NCBI GenBank assembly: GCA_023252195.1
Contig: JAHEXI010000007.1
Span: 103,872 to 167,871 of the forward strand
From: Pseudonocardiales bacterium
Lineage (GTDB): Bacteria; Actinomycetota; Actinomycetes; Mycobacteriales; Pseudonocardiaceae
Length of the DNA: 64,000 bases
Direction: 5' to 3'
Notes under the pieces: generated by a model
What the model saw: the letters and a program-made list of their open reading frames with translations, nothing else
Database searches by the model: none
What the model was told of the DNA's origin: nothing
In this document: in pieces, positions 12,285 through 22,733 of the stretch
Numbering within the stretch: position 1 is the stretch's first letter
Layout of the letters: each line of letters opens with the position of its first letter
Position numbers and translations under genes: made by a program

Positions 12285-13435
12285 GTGACCAAATCACGGC
12301 TGAGAGCATTGGTCTCGGCCTGCTTCGCCGCTGGTACCTCGATGGCGATGACCGGACAAGCCTGCGCTGCGATCGACGCGAGCGAACGCGGTCTGGCCGC
12401 ACATCTCCAGCTCACGGGACCACCGCTGCCGTCCGGATCGTATCTGCACCAGGTGATCAGCTGCGCCGCGCTGCTCCGCGTTGGGCGCCTGGCCGAGGCC
12501 GGCGCACTCGGTGGAGCCGAATACGACAAGGCGGTCGAGGAAGGCTCCGTGGAGGCACGGTCGTTTTTCTCCTTGTTCCTTGGCTCGGGTTGCGCTTGCT
12601 GAGGGCCGGGTGACGACTGCGGCGCGACTCGCCGGGGAGTCGGCCGGGGCCTTCCGTGACATGCGGTGGCCGCTGTGGGTTCGCAATGCGTTGGCGATCC
12701 GCGCGCATGCCCTGGCGCTGCGACATGACGTCGAGGCCGCCTGGACTGTGCTCTCCGACCTGGATGCACTCGGCGTACCGCCGTCTGAGATCAGTGGCCC
12801 GGAGGTGCCGCGGGCAAGGGCCTGGACGGAGGTAGCCGGAGGTGACATAGCCCAAGGTTGCGTGCACCTCCACGAGGCAGCCGCGATGGCCCAGGAGTGC
12901 GGTGCCTACGCCCTTGAATCGGCGGCTGTGCATGACCTAGCGCGGCTGGGTCACGCCGCAACGGCCGCCCCTCGCTTACGGGAGCTTGCCGCGGTCGTCG
13001 AAGGTCCACTCGCGCCGGCTCGCGCCGCCCACGCCGCTGCCCTCGCGTCGGAGGATGCTCCGGCACTTGAGTCGAGCTCCGCCGCCTTCGACGAGTGTGG
13101 TGCAGTGCTTCTCGCTGCTGAGGCCTCCGCCGATGCAGCCGTGGTCTGGCGCCGGAACGGACTGCTGCGCCGCGCAGCCACGCTCCAGCGTGCTGGCCGC
13201 TCGCTGCGAGGGTGCCCGAACACCTACCCTCGCCACCGCCGTTCCTGCTCGGGCTGCCCTCACCCCCCCGGAGCTTGAGATCGCCCGCCTCGCGGCGGCT
13301 GGTCTCGCCAACAGGGAGATCGCAGCGCGGTTGTGCCTGTCGCACCGGACGGTGGAGAACAAACTCCATGCCGCATACGAAAAGCTCGGCGTACCGGGAC
13401 GGGCCGAGCTCGCGCGAGCGCTTGAGACCACCTGA
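12285..13435 (+). pseudogene. Truncated, frameshifted LuxR-family regulator
   Basis: Fragments in three frames (12285-12602, 12481-13278, 12986-13435) ending in a LuxR HTH LTPPELEIARLAAAGLANREIAARLCLSHRTVENKLHAAYEKLGV; N-terminal ATPase part absent. Confidence 0.75.
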
Positions 13436-13557
13436 TCTGCGGCGCTGCTGGTCTGCGATTGGCGTGGATCACTCCTGGAGTCCGAACAGAGTGGTCACCA
13501 CTCTCCCGGCACAGCCGCGGGCAGTGCATCGTCCCTTCGGAACGCAGGAGAAAGAAA

Positions 13558-13962
13558 ATGATCATGATGGAAGAGAAGTCAGATCCTAAGGAGATCGCAT
13601 TTGTTGGGTCCGCCTACGAAGCGTTCGCCAAGGGTGACGTAGAAACGGTCATGAGCTTGCTCACCGATGACATCGAGTACTACGTCAGCGGCCGGAGTCC
13701 CGTATTGGGAACCTACAAAGGCAAGGATGAGGTCCTAGGCTTGTTCGGCAAGATGATGGAGCTATCTGGAGGAACTTTCCAGGTCGAGGTTCAGGACATA
13801 CTGGCGAACGACAAGCAGGGTGTCGCTCTGACCATCAAGCGCGGTCAACGTGCGAGCAAAACCCTAGAGAGTCGTTCTGTCCACGGGTGGGATATCCGAG
13901 ACGGCAAGTGCACAAGATTCCGGGCTTACAACGAGGAAGCCTGGGACGAGTTCTGGTCCTGA
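13558..13962 (+). CDS. SnoaL/NTF2-like ketosteroid-isomerase-fold protein
   Basis: VGSAYEAFAKGDVETVMSLLTDDIEYYVSG...GKDEVLGLFGKM...; NTF2-like pattern. Confidence 0.8.
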   Translation: MIMMEEKSDPKEIAFVGSAYEAFAKGDVETVMSLLTDDIEYYVSGRSPVLGTYKGKDEVLGLFGKMMELSGGTFQVEVQDILANDKQGVALTIKRGQRASKTLESRSVHGWDIRDGKCTRFRAYNEEAWDEFWS

Positions 13963-14028
13963 TACCGCAACGGCAGTGCGGTGGTGGTGTCCGCGGCGGA
14001 CAATTCACCCCGAGGCTAGGGTAGGCCG

Positions 14029-14760
14029 GTGAGTTTTGTGCTGCTGCCCGCGGTGGACGTCGCCGGTGGCCGGACTGTCCGCCTCACCCAAGGCGAAGCC
14101 GGCACCGAGACGTGGTACGGCGACCCGATCGAGTCCGCGCTGGCCTGGCAGGCCGACGGCGCCGAATGGATCCACCTGGTAGATCTGGACGCGGCGTTCG
14201 GGCGGGGCACTAACGCCGAGCTGCTGGCCGAGGTCGTCGGCCAGCTCGACGTCGCGGTGGAGCTTTCTGGGGGAATCCGAGACGACGCATCGCTGCAGCG
14301 GGCGCTGGCTACCGGGTGCGCTCGGGTCAATCTGGGAACCGCTGCGATCGAAGACCCGGACTGGTGCCGCAGAGTGATTGCCGAGCACGGCGAGCAAATC
14401 GCAGTGGGGCTCGACGTGCGGGTCATCGACGGACAGCACATCCTCGCCGCCCGGGGCTGGACCGCCTCTGGCGGCGACCTCTGGGAAGTACTCGGGCGTC
14501 TCGACGCCGACGGTTGCCCGCGCTACGTGGTGACCGATGTGACTAAGGATGGCACGCTGCGGGGCCCGAACCTGGATCTGTTACGCGCGGTCTGCGCGCG
14601 AACGAAGGCTCCAGTGATCGCCTCCGGTGGCGTCTCCGGAGCCGACGACGTGGCTGCGTTGGCCGCGCTGGCGCCGGAAGGTGTGGAAGGGGCGATCATC
14701 GGCAAGGCGCTCTACACCGGAGCGCTCACCCTGCCCGACGCCCTCGCAGCCGCTCGGTAG
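14029..14760 (+). CDS. hisA: Phosphoribosylformimino-AICAR-phosphate isomerase (HisA/PriA)
   Basis: [47 protein letters not shown]. Confidence 0.95.
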   Translation: MSFVLLPAVDVAGGRTVRLTQGEAGTETWYGDPIESALAWQADGAEWIHLVDLDAAFGRGTNAELLAEVVGQLDVAVELSGGIRDDASLQRALATGCARVNLGTAAIEDPDWCRRVIAEHGEQIAVGLDVRVIDGQHILAARGWTASGGDLWEVLGRLDADGCPRYVVTDVTKDGTLRGPNLDLLRAVCARTKAPVIASGGVSGADDVAALAALAPEGVEGAIIGKALYTGALTLPDALAAAR

Positions 14761-14781
14761 ACCGCCGCATAGGCTGGGTGG

Positions 14782-15555
14782 ATGGCCGTTGCCGTGCGCG
14801 TGATCCCGTGCCTGGACGTCGACGCCGGCCGGGTGGTCAAAGGCGTGAACTTCACCGCACTGCGGGACGCCGGTGACCCCGTGGAACTGGCCACCGCCTA
14901 CGACGCCCAAGGCGCCGACGAGCTGACCTTCCTGGACGTCACGGCCTCCGCCGCGGACCGGCAGACGACCTATGACGTGGTCCGCCGCACGGCGGAATGC
15001 GTCTTCATCCCGCTCACCGTCGGCGGCGGGATCCGCGAGGTGGCCGATGTGGACCGGCTGCTGCGGGCCGGCGCGGACAAGGTGAGTATCAACACCGCCG
15101 CGGTAGCCCGCCCGGAGCTGCTGCGTGAGGCCAGCCACCGCTTCGGCGCGCAGTGCATCGTGCTCTCGGTGGATGCTCGGCGGGTGCCTCCCGGGCAGCC
15201 ACCAACGCCGTCCGGCTTCGAGGTGACCACTCACGGCGGGCGGCGGGGCACTGGGATCGACGCAGTGGCCTGGGCGGTGTGCGGCGAGCAACTGGGCGTC
15301 GGGGAGATCCTGCTCAACTCGATGGACGCCGACGGCACGAAAGCCGGCTTCGATCTCGAGATGATCTCCGCCGTGCGGGCTGTCGTCACGGTCCCGGTGA
15401 TCGCCAGTGGGGGAGCCGGTGAGGTAGGCCATTTCCCTCCCGCGGTAGCTGCTGGTGCCGACGCGGTACTCGCAGCGAGTGTCTTCCATTTCGGACAGTT
15501 GCGGATCGGCGAGGTCAAGGACGGCCTACGGCACGCGGGGGTAACGGTCCGGTGA
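14782..15555 (+). CDS. hisF: Imidazole glycerol phosphate synthase subunit HisF
   Basis: [50 protein letters not shown]. Confidence 0.97.
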   Translation: MAVAVRVIPCLDVDAGRVVKGVNFTALRDAGDPVELATAYDAQGADELTFLDVTASAADRQTTYDVVRRTAECVFIPLTVGGGIREVADVDRLLRAGADKVSINTAAVARPELLREASHRFGAQCIVLSVDARRVPPGQPPTPSGFEVTTHGGRRGTGIDAVAWAVCGEQLGVGEILLNSMDADGTKAGFDLEMISAVRAVVTVPVIASGGAGEVGHFPPAVAAGADAVLAASVFHFGQLRIGEVKDGLRHAGVTVR

Positions 15556-15893
15556 GCGGGCTGGACCCGGCGATCGCCGAGCGGCTCAAACGCAACGCCG
15601 ACGGGCTGGTGTGCGCGGTGGTGCAGCAGCGCGGCACCGGCGACGTGCTGATGGTGGCCTGGATGGACGACGAGGCGCTGCACCGCACGCTGACCACCGG
15701 CCGGGCCACCTACTGGTCGCGCAGCAGGCAGGCCTACTGGCTCAAGGGAGAGACCTCCGGGCACACTCAGCACGTGCACGAGGTGCGGCTGGACTGCGAC
15801 GGCGACGCCGTGCTGCTCGTCGTCGACCAGGTCGGCCCCGCGTGCCATACAGGTTCACCGACCTGCTTCAGCAGGTCGGTGAACCTGTCGTGA
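15552..15893 (+). CDS. hisI: Phosphoribosyl-AMP cyclohydrolase
   Basis: [58 protein letters not shown]. Confidence 0.96.
   Translation: MSGLDPAIAERLKRNADGLVCAVVQQRGTGDVLMVAWMDDEALHRTLTTGRATYWSRSRQAYWLKGETSGHTQHVHEVRLDCDGDAVLLVVDQVGPACHTGSPTCFSRSVNLS
15849..15888. repeat. 40-bp palindrome ACAGGTTCACCGACCTGCT-TC-AGCAGGTCGGTGAACCTGT inside the hisI 3' end
   Basis: Two perfect 19-bp arms, 2-nt centre. Confidence 0.97.
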
Positions 15894-15931
15894 GTGCGTA
15901 ACAGTGTTCTAACACTGTTACGCACTCACGA
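15888..15931. repeat. 44-bp palindrome TCGTGAGTGCGTAACAGTGTT-CT-AACACTGTTACGCACTCACGA at the hisI/tetR convergent junction
   Basis: Two perfect 21-bp arms, 2-nt centre; contains the stop codons of hisI (+) and tetR (-). Confidence 0.97.
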
Positions 15932-16538
15932 GCGGGCCAGTCAGATACCGCTGGAGGTTCGGGGCGATCGCTGCGACCACCGTGTGAGGATCGGCAGAGG
16001 CCAGCGGCTCTAGCCGGATGACGTAGCGCACCATGGCGAGGCCGACCATCTGGGTGCCGCACAGCGCTGCGCGTAGCTTGGGCTGGTCCGGAGCCACCGC
16101 GGTGACGATCCGACCGAAGATCACTCGGCCGAGGAACTCGCGCATCATCCGAGCAGCTTCCTCGTGACTGGCCACGCTGCGCATCAGCGCGGCCAGCGCC
16201 CCACCGCCGTTGGCGTCCCAGACGGACAAGAAGGTGCGCAGGATCCGCTCGGCGGTCTGCTCAGGATCACCGTCGAGGATCCGCGAGAGGATCTCGGTGG
16301 GATCGACCGGGATCTCCAGGGCGGCGACGAACAGGCCGTCCTTGCCGCCGAACCAGTGGTTGACCATCGCGGCGTCCACCCCAGCGCGCTGGGCGATCGC
16401 TCGCACGGTGGCCCCGTCGAAGCCGCGCTCGGTGAACTCCACTCGCGCGGCGTCAAGCAGCGCCGCCCGGGTGTTCTCCCCGGCCGGACGACGACCCCGG
16501 GGATGCGGTCGGCCGCCGCGCTTGTCCACCACTGCCAC
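15918..16538 (-). CDS. TetR-family transcriptional regulator
   Basis: TRAALLDAARVEFTERGFDGATVRAIAQRAGVDAAMVNHWFGGKDGLF; GTG start at 16538 inferred. Confidence 0.92.
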   Translation of the reverse strand: MAVVDKRGGRPHPRGRRPAGENTRAALLDAARVEFTERGFDGATVRAIAQRAGVDAAMVNHWFGGKDGLFVAALEIPVDPTEILSRILDGDPEQTAERILRTFLSVWDANGGGALAALMRSVASHEEAARMMREFLGRVIFGRIVTAVAPDQPKLRAALCGTQMVGLAMVRYVIRLEPLASADPHTVVAAIAPNLQRYLTGPLVSA

Positions 16539-16546
16539 ACTCCTAC

Positions 16547-16564
16547 TTTCAACGAGGGTTGAAA
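16547..16564. promoter_or_regulatory. Candidate TetR operator TTTCAAC-GAGG-GTTGAAA between tetR and trpE
   Basis: Perfect 7-bp inverted repeat 9 nt upstream of tetR and 50 nt upstream of trpE. Confidence 0.6.
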
Positions 16565-16613
16565 AAAGTATGCCCGAACTCACTGTGCGGTCAACGGCGG
16601 GCACAATAGATCC

Positions 16614-18188
16614 ATGGTCAGCAACACCGAGGCCGGTAGTGGCCAACTGCAGCCGAGCAGGGAGCGGTTTCGCTCGCTGGCGACAGATCGCCGGGTGATC
16701 CCGGTGACCCGGACGCTGCTCGCCGATGGTGAAACCCCGCTGGGGGTGTACCGAAAGCTCGCTCAAGGCCAGCCGGGAACATTCCTTTTCGAGTCGGCGG
16801 AGAACGGTTCGTCCTGGTCACGCTGGTCTTTCATCGTCGCGCACAGCGCTGCCACGCTCACCGAGTCCGGTGGTCGCATGGTCTGGCGTGGAACACCGCC
16901 GGTGGGGCTTCCCGGGGTGCAGGGGCCGTGGGCGGGTACCCCGCTGGAGGCGTTGCGGCAGACCGTCGAGGCACTGCACACCGAGCCGCTGCCCGGCCTG
17001 CCCCCGCTCACCGGCGGGATGGTCGGCTACCTCGGCTACGACGCGGTCCGGCGCCTGGAGCGGCTGCCTGAGCTGGCGGTCGACGACCTGCGGGTGCCCG
17101 AACTGGTGATGTTGCTGGCCACCGATCTCGCCGCGGTGGACCACCACGAGGGCACCGTCACGCTGATCGCTAACGCGATCAACTGGGACGATTCCCCCGA
17201 TCGCGTCGATGAGGCCTACGACGACGCGGTGGCCCGGTTGGATGGGATGGTCGCGAAGCTATGCACGCCGGCGCCGGCCAGCGCGGCGGTGTTCAGCCGA
17301 CCGGCACCGGAGTTCGTGCGCCGGCGCAGTCCGGAGCAGCACCACGCCGCGGTCGAAGCGGCCAAGGAGGCGATCCGGGCCGGCGAGGCCTTTCAGGTGG
17401 TGGTGTCCCAGCGCTTCGAGATCGCCACCGACGCTGACCCGCTGGACATCTATCGGGTACTGCGCACCACCAACCCCAGCCCGTACATGTACCTGCTCAT
17501 CTTGGAGGAGTTCAGCATCGTCGGGTGCAGTCCCGAGGCCCTGGTGACGGTCCGGGACGGGAAAGTCACCACACACCCGATCGCCGGCACCCGGCCCCGC
17601 GGCGCTGATCCGGACGAGGACTGCTGGTTGGAGAAGGATTTGATGGTCGACGAGAAGGAGCGCGCCGAGCATCTCATGCTGGTCGATCTCGGGCGCAACG
17701 ACGTCGGCCGGGTGTGCCGCGCCGGCTCGGTGCACGTCACCGACTTCTTCCGGGTCGAGCGCTACAGCCACGTCATGCACCTGGTGTCCACCGTCACCGG
17801 CGAGCTGGCGCCGGGGTACACCGCATTCGACGCGGTGGCCGCTTGCTTCCCGGCTGGGACGCTGTCCGGCGCGCCCAAGCCGCGAGCGATGGAGCTCATC
17901 GAGGAGCTCGAGCCCACCCGGCGCGGCGTGTATGGGGGAGTGGTCGGCTACCTGGACTTCGCCGGGGACGCCGATACCGCGATCGCTATCCGCACCGCGA
18001 TGGTCCGCAACGGGGTGGCCTACGTGCAGGCTGGCGGGGGCATCGTCGCCGACTCCGACCCGGTGGCCGAGGACACCGAATGCCTGAATAAGGCGGGTGC
18101 GGTGCTGGCCGCCATCGCCGCTGCGGGCACCTTGCGGCTCGCGGCCGGGGAAAGCACTGCCGAGCCCGCCGGTTCGCTGCGTGCCTGA
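16614..18188 (+). CDS. trpE: Anthranilate synthase component I
   Basis: [60 protein letters not shown]. Confidence 0.97.
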   Translation: MVSNTEAGSGQLQPSRERFRSLATDRRVIPVTRTLLADGETPLGVYRKLAQGQPGTFLFESAENGSSWSRWSFIVAHSAATLTESGGRMVWRGTPPVGLPGVQGPWAGTPLEALRQTVEALHTEPLPGLPPLTGGMVGYLGYDAVRRLERLPELAVDDLRVPELVMLLATDLAAVDHHEGTVTLIANAINWDDSPDRVDEAYDDAVARLDGMVAKLCTPAPASAAVFSRPAPEFVRRRSPEQHHAAVEAAKEAIRAGEAFQVVVSQRFEIATDADPLDIYRVLRTTNPSPYMYLLILEEFSIVGCSPEALVTVRDGKVTTHPIAGTRPRGADPDEDCWLEKDLMVDEKERAEHLMLVDLGRNDVGRVCRAGSVHVTDFFRVERYSHVMHLVSTVTGELAPGYTAFDAVAACFPAGTLSGAPKPRAMELIEELEPTRRGVYGGVVGYLDFAGDADTAIAIRTAMVRNGVAYVQAGGGIVADSDPVAEDTECLNKAGAVLAAIAAAGTLRLAAGESTAEPAGSLRA

Positions 18189-18783
18189 GCGCGCTCCCGC
18201 GCGCGGGGCGCTTGCCGCCGTCATCGTGGCGCTGATCGCGGCATCGGTGTTGCTCGGCGTCTCGGCGCTGCTCGGGTGGGCGCAGCTCGATGTCCGGGAG
18301 CCGCTGCGTGGGATCGTCGCGGTGCGAGCCGACGGTTCCGCGGTGCTGCCTGCGCTGAGCCCGCTGGCTTTGCTCGCGCTCGCCGCGGTGGCCGCGGTGC
18401 TGGCGACCGGCGGCTGGGCGCGACGGCTCTTCGGCGCGTTGCTGCTGGCCGCGGCAGTGGTGCCGATCGTCGCGGTGCTGCGGGTGGCCGATGGGCGGTG
18501 GCTTACCGGCGCGGCGCTGGCCGCCGTGCAGCTGCCTGCCCGGTCGGTGCCGGTGGGGACGACCATGGTGCTGTTCGCGGGTCCCGCGCTGGCTGCAGGC
18601 GGTGCATTACTAGTCGCCGCGGCCGGCGTCGCGCTGGTAGTGCGGGGCCATCGGATGCCGCGGCTGGGTCGCCGTTATCAGTCGCCGACGGCACGCCAGA
18701 ACGAGCGGATGCCGCCGGACGGGCGGTTCTGGGAGCGGATGGACGCCGGTGAGGACCCCACGGAGTCGGGACACCCCCGGTGA
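18181..18783 (+). CDS. Trp biosynthesis-associated membrane protein
   Basis: Multi-TM protein overlapping trpE stop and preceding trpC; conserved actinobacterial position. Confidence 0.85.
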   Translation: MPERAPARGALAAVIVALIAASVLLGVSALLGWAQLDVREPLRGIVAVRADGSAVLPALSPLALLALAAVAAVLATGGWARRLFGALLLAAAVVPIVAVLRVADGRWLTGAALAAVQLPARSVPVGTTMVLFAGPALAAGGALLVAAAGVALVVRGHRMPRLGRRYQSPTARQNERMPPDGRFWERMDAGEDPTESGHPR

Positions 18784-18849
18784 CGAGTCGCAAGGCGGGC
18801 CGCAGCTAGCATCGAGACCCGGCTGCGCAAGGGGCGGAAGGGGAAAGGC

Positions 18850-19659
18850 TTGAGTGTCCTGGAGGCGATCCTCGAAGGAGTCAGAACCGACCTGGCGGCC
18901 CGCGAAGCCGTCGTCGAGTTCACCGAGATCAAGCGGCGCGCCATTTTGGCGGCGGCTCCCCTGGATGCGCTGACAGCATTGCGTGGCCCTGGGATCGCTG
19001 TCATCGCGGAGGTGAAGCGCCGCAGCCCGTCCCGAGGCGTCCTGGCTGAGATCCCGGACCCGGCCGCACTGGCCGCGGACTACGCCGAAGCCGGCGCCCG
19101 CATGATCAGTGTGCTGACCGAGGGTCGGCGATTCGGTGGCTCGCTGGCCGATCTGGACGCGGTACGAGCCGTGGTGGACATCCCGGTGCTGCGCAAGGAC
19201 TTCATCGTCAGCCCGTATCAGGTGCACGAGGCACGGGCGCACGGCGCGGACGTGGTGCTGCTGATCGTCGCCGCGCTGGAACAGAACGCGTTGGAGTCGC
19301 TGGTCGACCGGGTCGAGTCGCTGGGCATGGCCGCGCTGGTCGAGGTGCACACCGCTGAGGAAGCTGACCGCGCGCTGGAGGCCGGCGCGTCGTTGATCGG
19401 GGTCAACGCCCGGGACCTGCACACCTTGGACGTCGACCCCAACGTCTTCAGCAAGATCGCACCGGGGCTGCCGGGTGACGTGCTACGGGTAGCCGAGTCC
19501 GGGGTGCGTGGGCCAGCGGATCTGCTCGCCTATGCCGGCGCAGGTGCTGACGCGGTGCTCGTCGGTGAGGGGTTGGTGACCAGCGGCGATCCCAAGGCTG
19601 CGGTCATCCAGCTGGTCACCGCGGGATCGCACCCTGCCTGCCCCAAGCCGGCCCGGTAA
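18850..19659 (+). CDS. trpC: Indole-3-glycerol phosphate synthase
   Basis: [44 protein letters not shown] start. Confidence 0.96.
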   Translation: MSVLEAILEGVRTDLAAREAVVEFTEIKRRAILAAAPLDALTALRGPGIAVIAEVKRRSPSRGVLAEIPDPAALAADYAEAGARMISVLTEGRRFGGSLADLDAVRAVVDIPVLRKDFIVSPYQVHEARAHGADVVLLIVAALEQNALESLVDRVESLGMAALVEVHTAEEADRALEAGASLIGVNARDLHTLDVDPNVFSKIAPGLPGDVLRVAESGVRGPADLLAYAGAGADAVLVGEGLVTSGDPKAAVIQLVTAGSHPACPKPAR

Positions 19660-19665
19660 CCGAAC

Positions 19666-20895
19666 ATGGTCACAATCCATCCCGTGCAGCCCAGCACCGC
19701 CCAGCCCGACGTACACGGGCACTTCGGTCGCTACGGGGGCCGGTTCGTGCCCGAAGCGCTCATCAAGGCTCTCGACCAGCTCACCGCCGTCTATGCCGAC
19801 GCCAGGGCCGATCCCGAGTTCACCGCCCGGCTCAACGGCCTGCTCGCCGACTACACCGGACGGCCGTCGCCGATCACCGAGGTGCCCAGGCTCTCCGAGC
19901 ACGCCGGTGGGGCACGGATCGTGCTCAAACGCGAAGATCTCAATCACACCGGCTCCCACAAGATCAACAATGTGTTGGGCCAAGCGTTGCTCACCGAACG
20001 GATGGGCAAACCGCGGGTGATCGCCGAGACTGGAGCCGGCCAGCACGGCGTCGCCACCGCGACCGCGTGCGCGCTGCTCGGCTTGCAGTGCGTCGTCTAC
20101 ATGGGCGAGGTGGACACCCAGCGCCAGGCGCTCAACGTCGCTCGGATGCGCCTGCTCGGTGCTGAGGTGATCCCGGTGAAGACCGGCTCGCGGACCCTCA
20201 AGGACGCCATCAACGAGGCGCTGCGGGACTGGGTGACCAACGTGGACACCACGCACTACCTGCTCGGCACCGTTGCCGGGCCGCATCCCTTCCCGGTGAT
20301 GGTGCGTGACTTTCACCGGGTCATCGGCCTGGAGGCCCGCGAGCAGATGCTGGCCCGCTACGGCCGGTTGCCTGACGCGGTGGCAGCGTGCGTCGGCGGT
20401 GGTTCTAACGCGATCGGCATCTTCCACCCGTTCATCGACGACCCGGGAGTGCGTCTGGTGGGTTTCGAGGCGGCCGGCGACGGGGTGGACACCGGTCGGC
20501 ACGCCGCGACGCTGTCCGCCGGTGAGCCCGGGATGCTGCACGGTGCACTGTCGTACCTGCTGCAGGACTCCGATGGGCAGACCATCGAGACGCACTCGAT
20601 CTCGGCTGGGCTGGACTATCCGGGGGTGGGGCCGGAGCATTCCTGGCTCAAGGACACCGGGAGGGCCGAGTACCGGCCGATCACCGATGCGCAGGCGATG
20701 GACGCCTTTCAGCTGCTGTCTCGCACCGAGGGGATCATCCCGGCGATCGAGTCGGCGCACGCGGTGGCCGGGGCGCTGCGACTTGGACCGGAACTGGGCC
20801 CCGGGGCCTTGCTGTTGGTGAACCTGTCCGGTCGGGGCGACAAAGACGTGGACACCGCGGTGAAATGGTTCGACCTGTTGGAGGAGCAGTCGTGA
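19666..20895 (+). CDS. trpB: Tryptophan synthase beta chain
   Basis: [51 protein letters not shown]. Confidence 0.98.
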   Translation: MVTIHPVQPSTAQPDVHGHFGRYGGRFVPEALIKALDQLTAVYADARADPEFTARLNGLLADYTGRPSPITEVPRLSEHAGGARIVLKREDLNHTGSHKINNVLGQALLTERMGKPRVIAETGAGQHGVATATACALLGLQCVVYMGEVDTQRQALNVARMRLLGAEVIPVKTGSRTLKDAINEALRDWVTNVDTTHYLLGTVAGPHPFPVMVRDFHRVIGLEAREQMLARYGRLPDAVAACVGGGSNAIGIFHPFIDDPGVRLVGFEAAGDGVDTGRHAATLSAGEPGMLHGALSYLLQDSDGQTIETHSISAGLDYPGVGPEHSWLKDTGRAEYRPITDAQAMDAFQLLSRTEGIIPAIESAHAVAGALRLGPELGPGALLLVNLSGRGDKDVDTAVKWFDLLEEQS

Positions 20896-21692
20896 CCGCC
20901 CGGCTGGTGTCGTTGTTCGAGACCTGTGGTGCTGACCATCGGGCCGCGCTGATCGGCTATCTCCCCGCTGGCTATCCGACCGTGGACGGGTCGCTGGCGC
21001 TGCTGCGCGCCATGCTCGACGGTGGCTGCGACTTAGTCGAAGTCGGGGTGCCGTACTCAGATCCGGTGCTGGACGGACCGACCATTCAGGCCGCCGCGGA
21101 GGTCGCGCTGCGTGCCGGGGTGCGGCTGCGTGACGTGCTCTCGGTGGTGGAGTCGATCGCCGCTGCTGGTGGGCGGGCGGTGGTGATGACCTACTGGAAC
21201 CCGGTGCACCGCTACGGCGTGGACGCTTTCGCCCGCGATCTCGCCGCGGCCGGAGGGCTCGGCGTCATCACCCCCGACCTGATTCCTGACGAAGCACAGG
21301 ACTGGCTGGTCGCGGCGCAGGCCCACGACCTGGATCGGATCTTCCTGGTGGCTCCCTCGTCCACTGATCGGCGTCTGGCGGCGACCGCGGCGGCGACCCG
21401 CGGCTTCCTGTACGCGAGTTCCGTCATGGGTGTCACCGGCGCTCGCGACGTCGTAAGCAGCACCGCCTCCGAGCTGGTCAGCCGGGTGAGAGAGCACGCG
21501 CCCGAACTGCCTGTGGGCGTCGGGCTCGGGGTGCGCAATGGCGCGCAGGCCGCGGAGGTGGCGTCGTTCGCCGATGCCGTGATCGTCGGTTCCGCCTTCG
21601 TCACCGCCGCTGGAGCCGGGGTCCCCGGGGTCCGCGCGCTGGCCGCCGACCTCGCCACCGGTGTCCGCCGCCCCGCTCCGCAACCCGCCTGA
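20892..21692 (+). CDS. trpA: Tryptophan synthase alpha chain
   Basis: [38 protein letters not shown]. Confidence 0.96.
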   Translation: MTARLVSLFETCGADHRAALIGYLPAGYPTVDGSLALLRAMLDGGCDLVEVGVPYSDPVLDGPTIQAAAEVALRAGVRLRDVLSVVESIAAAGGRAVVMTYWNPVHRYGVDAFARDLAAAGGLGVITPDLIPDEAQDWLVAAQAHDLDRIFLVAPSSTDRRLAATAAATRGFLYASSVMGVTGARDVVSSTASELVSRVREHAPELPVGVGLGVRNGAQAAEVASFADAVIVGSAFVTAAGAGVPGVRALAADLATGVRRPAPQPA

Positions 21693-21738
21693 CCGAGCCC
21701 TCTGCGGTTGTAGTCCGGGTGGGAGATACCGTGTCGGC

Positions 21739-22626
21739 GTGCTTACCGCGATGTTCATTGCCAGCATTCCCAGTCCGGACCGCGGGGTCTGGCATCTGGG
21801 ACCGGTGCCGATCCGGGCCTACGCTCTGTGCATCATCGCCGCGATCATCGTGGCCATCTTGTGGGGGGAACGTCGCTGGCAGGCCAGGGGCGGTGCGGCG
21901 GGGACGGTAACTGACATCGCGGTGTTCGCGGTGCCGTTCGGTCTGGTGGGCGGACGGCTCTATCACGTAGCCACGGACTGGCAGAAGTACTTCGGACCCG
22001 GAGGGGATCCGATCGGCGCGCTGAAGATCTGGCAGGGCGGGCTAGGCATCTGGGGGGCGGTCGCGCTTGGCGGTCTCGGAGCCTGGATCGGCTGCCGGCG
22101 CCGGGGCATCCCGCTTCCTGCGCTGGCAGACGCGGTCGCGCCGGCCATCGTCGCCGCGCAGGCGATCGGCCGGTTGGGCAATTGGTTCAACCAGGAGCTC
22201 TACGGTGGTCCGACCACGCTGCCCTGGGGGTTGGAGATCCGCGAGCGGCTCAATCCGGTGACCGGTGCCCCCGATCCGCTCAATGGGATCGCCCAGGGCC
22301 CGCCGGTGGCGATCGTGCACCCCACTTTTCTTTACGAGATGCTGTGGAATCTGGGCGTCGCGGCACTGGTGGTGTGGGCGGACCGCCGGTTCAAGCTCGG
22401 CCATGGACGGGCCTTCGCGCTCTACGTTGCGGCTTACACCGCAGGCCGCTTCTGGATCGAGCTGATGCGCTCTGATCCGGCCACGATGATCTTTGGGCTG
22501 CGGATCAATGTGATTACCTCAGCCGTGGTGTTCCTGGCCGCGGTGCTCTACCTCACGGTGGCCCGCCGAGGCCGGGAGGAGCCGGCGAAGCTTGCGGTGC
22601 AGCAGCCGGTGGCCCTGGTCTCCTAG
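21739..22626 (+). CDS. lgt: Prolipoprotein diacylglyceryl transferase
   Basis: GGRLYHVATDW, RLGNWFNQELYGGPTTLPWGL; GTG start 21739 inferred. Confidence 0.95.
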   Translation: MLTAMFIASIPSPDRGVWHLGPVPIRAYALCIIAAIIVAILWGERRWQARGGAAGTVTDIAVFAVPFGLVGGRLYHVATDWQKYFGPGGDPIGALKIWQGGLGIWGAVALGGLGAWIGCRRRGIPLPALADAVAPAIVAAQAIGRLGNWFNQELYGGPTTLPWGLEIRERLNPVTGAPDPLNGIAQGPPVAIVHPTFLYEMLWNLGVAALVVWADRRFKLGHGRAFALYVAAYTAGRFWIELMRSDPATMIFGLRINVITSAVVFLAAVLYLTVARRGREEPAKLAVQQPVALVS

Positions 22627-22733
22627 GCATCGCCGCTGGTTGGCCGGGCACGTCGGAGCAGTGGCGGTCTCGACACTCGCCGGACGCCTGCCGGACACCG
22701 GATCAGTCCGGATGCACCGCTAGTCTGTCCCGT

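Noticed and set aside
16565-16613. Trp attenuator/leader peptide upstream of trpE
   Set aside because: No short ORF with Trp codons or terminator hairpin; the leader is too short.
17259-18566. 435-aa minus ORF opposite trpE
   Set aside because: Antisense shadow ORF.
19483-20760. 425-aa minus ORF opposite trpC/trpB
   Set aside because: Antisense shadow of conserved trp genes in high-GC DNA.
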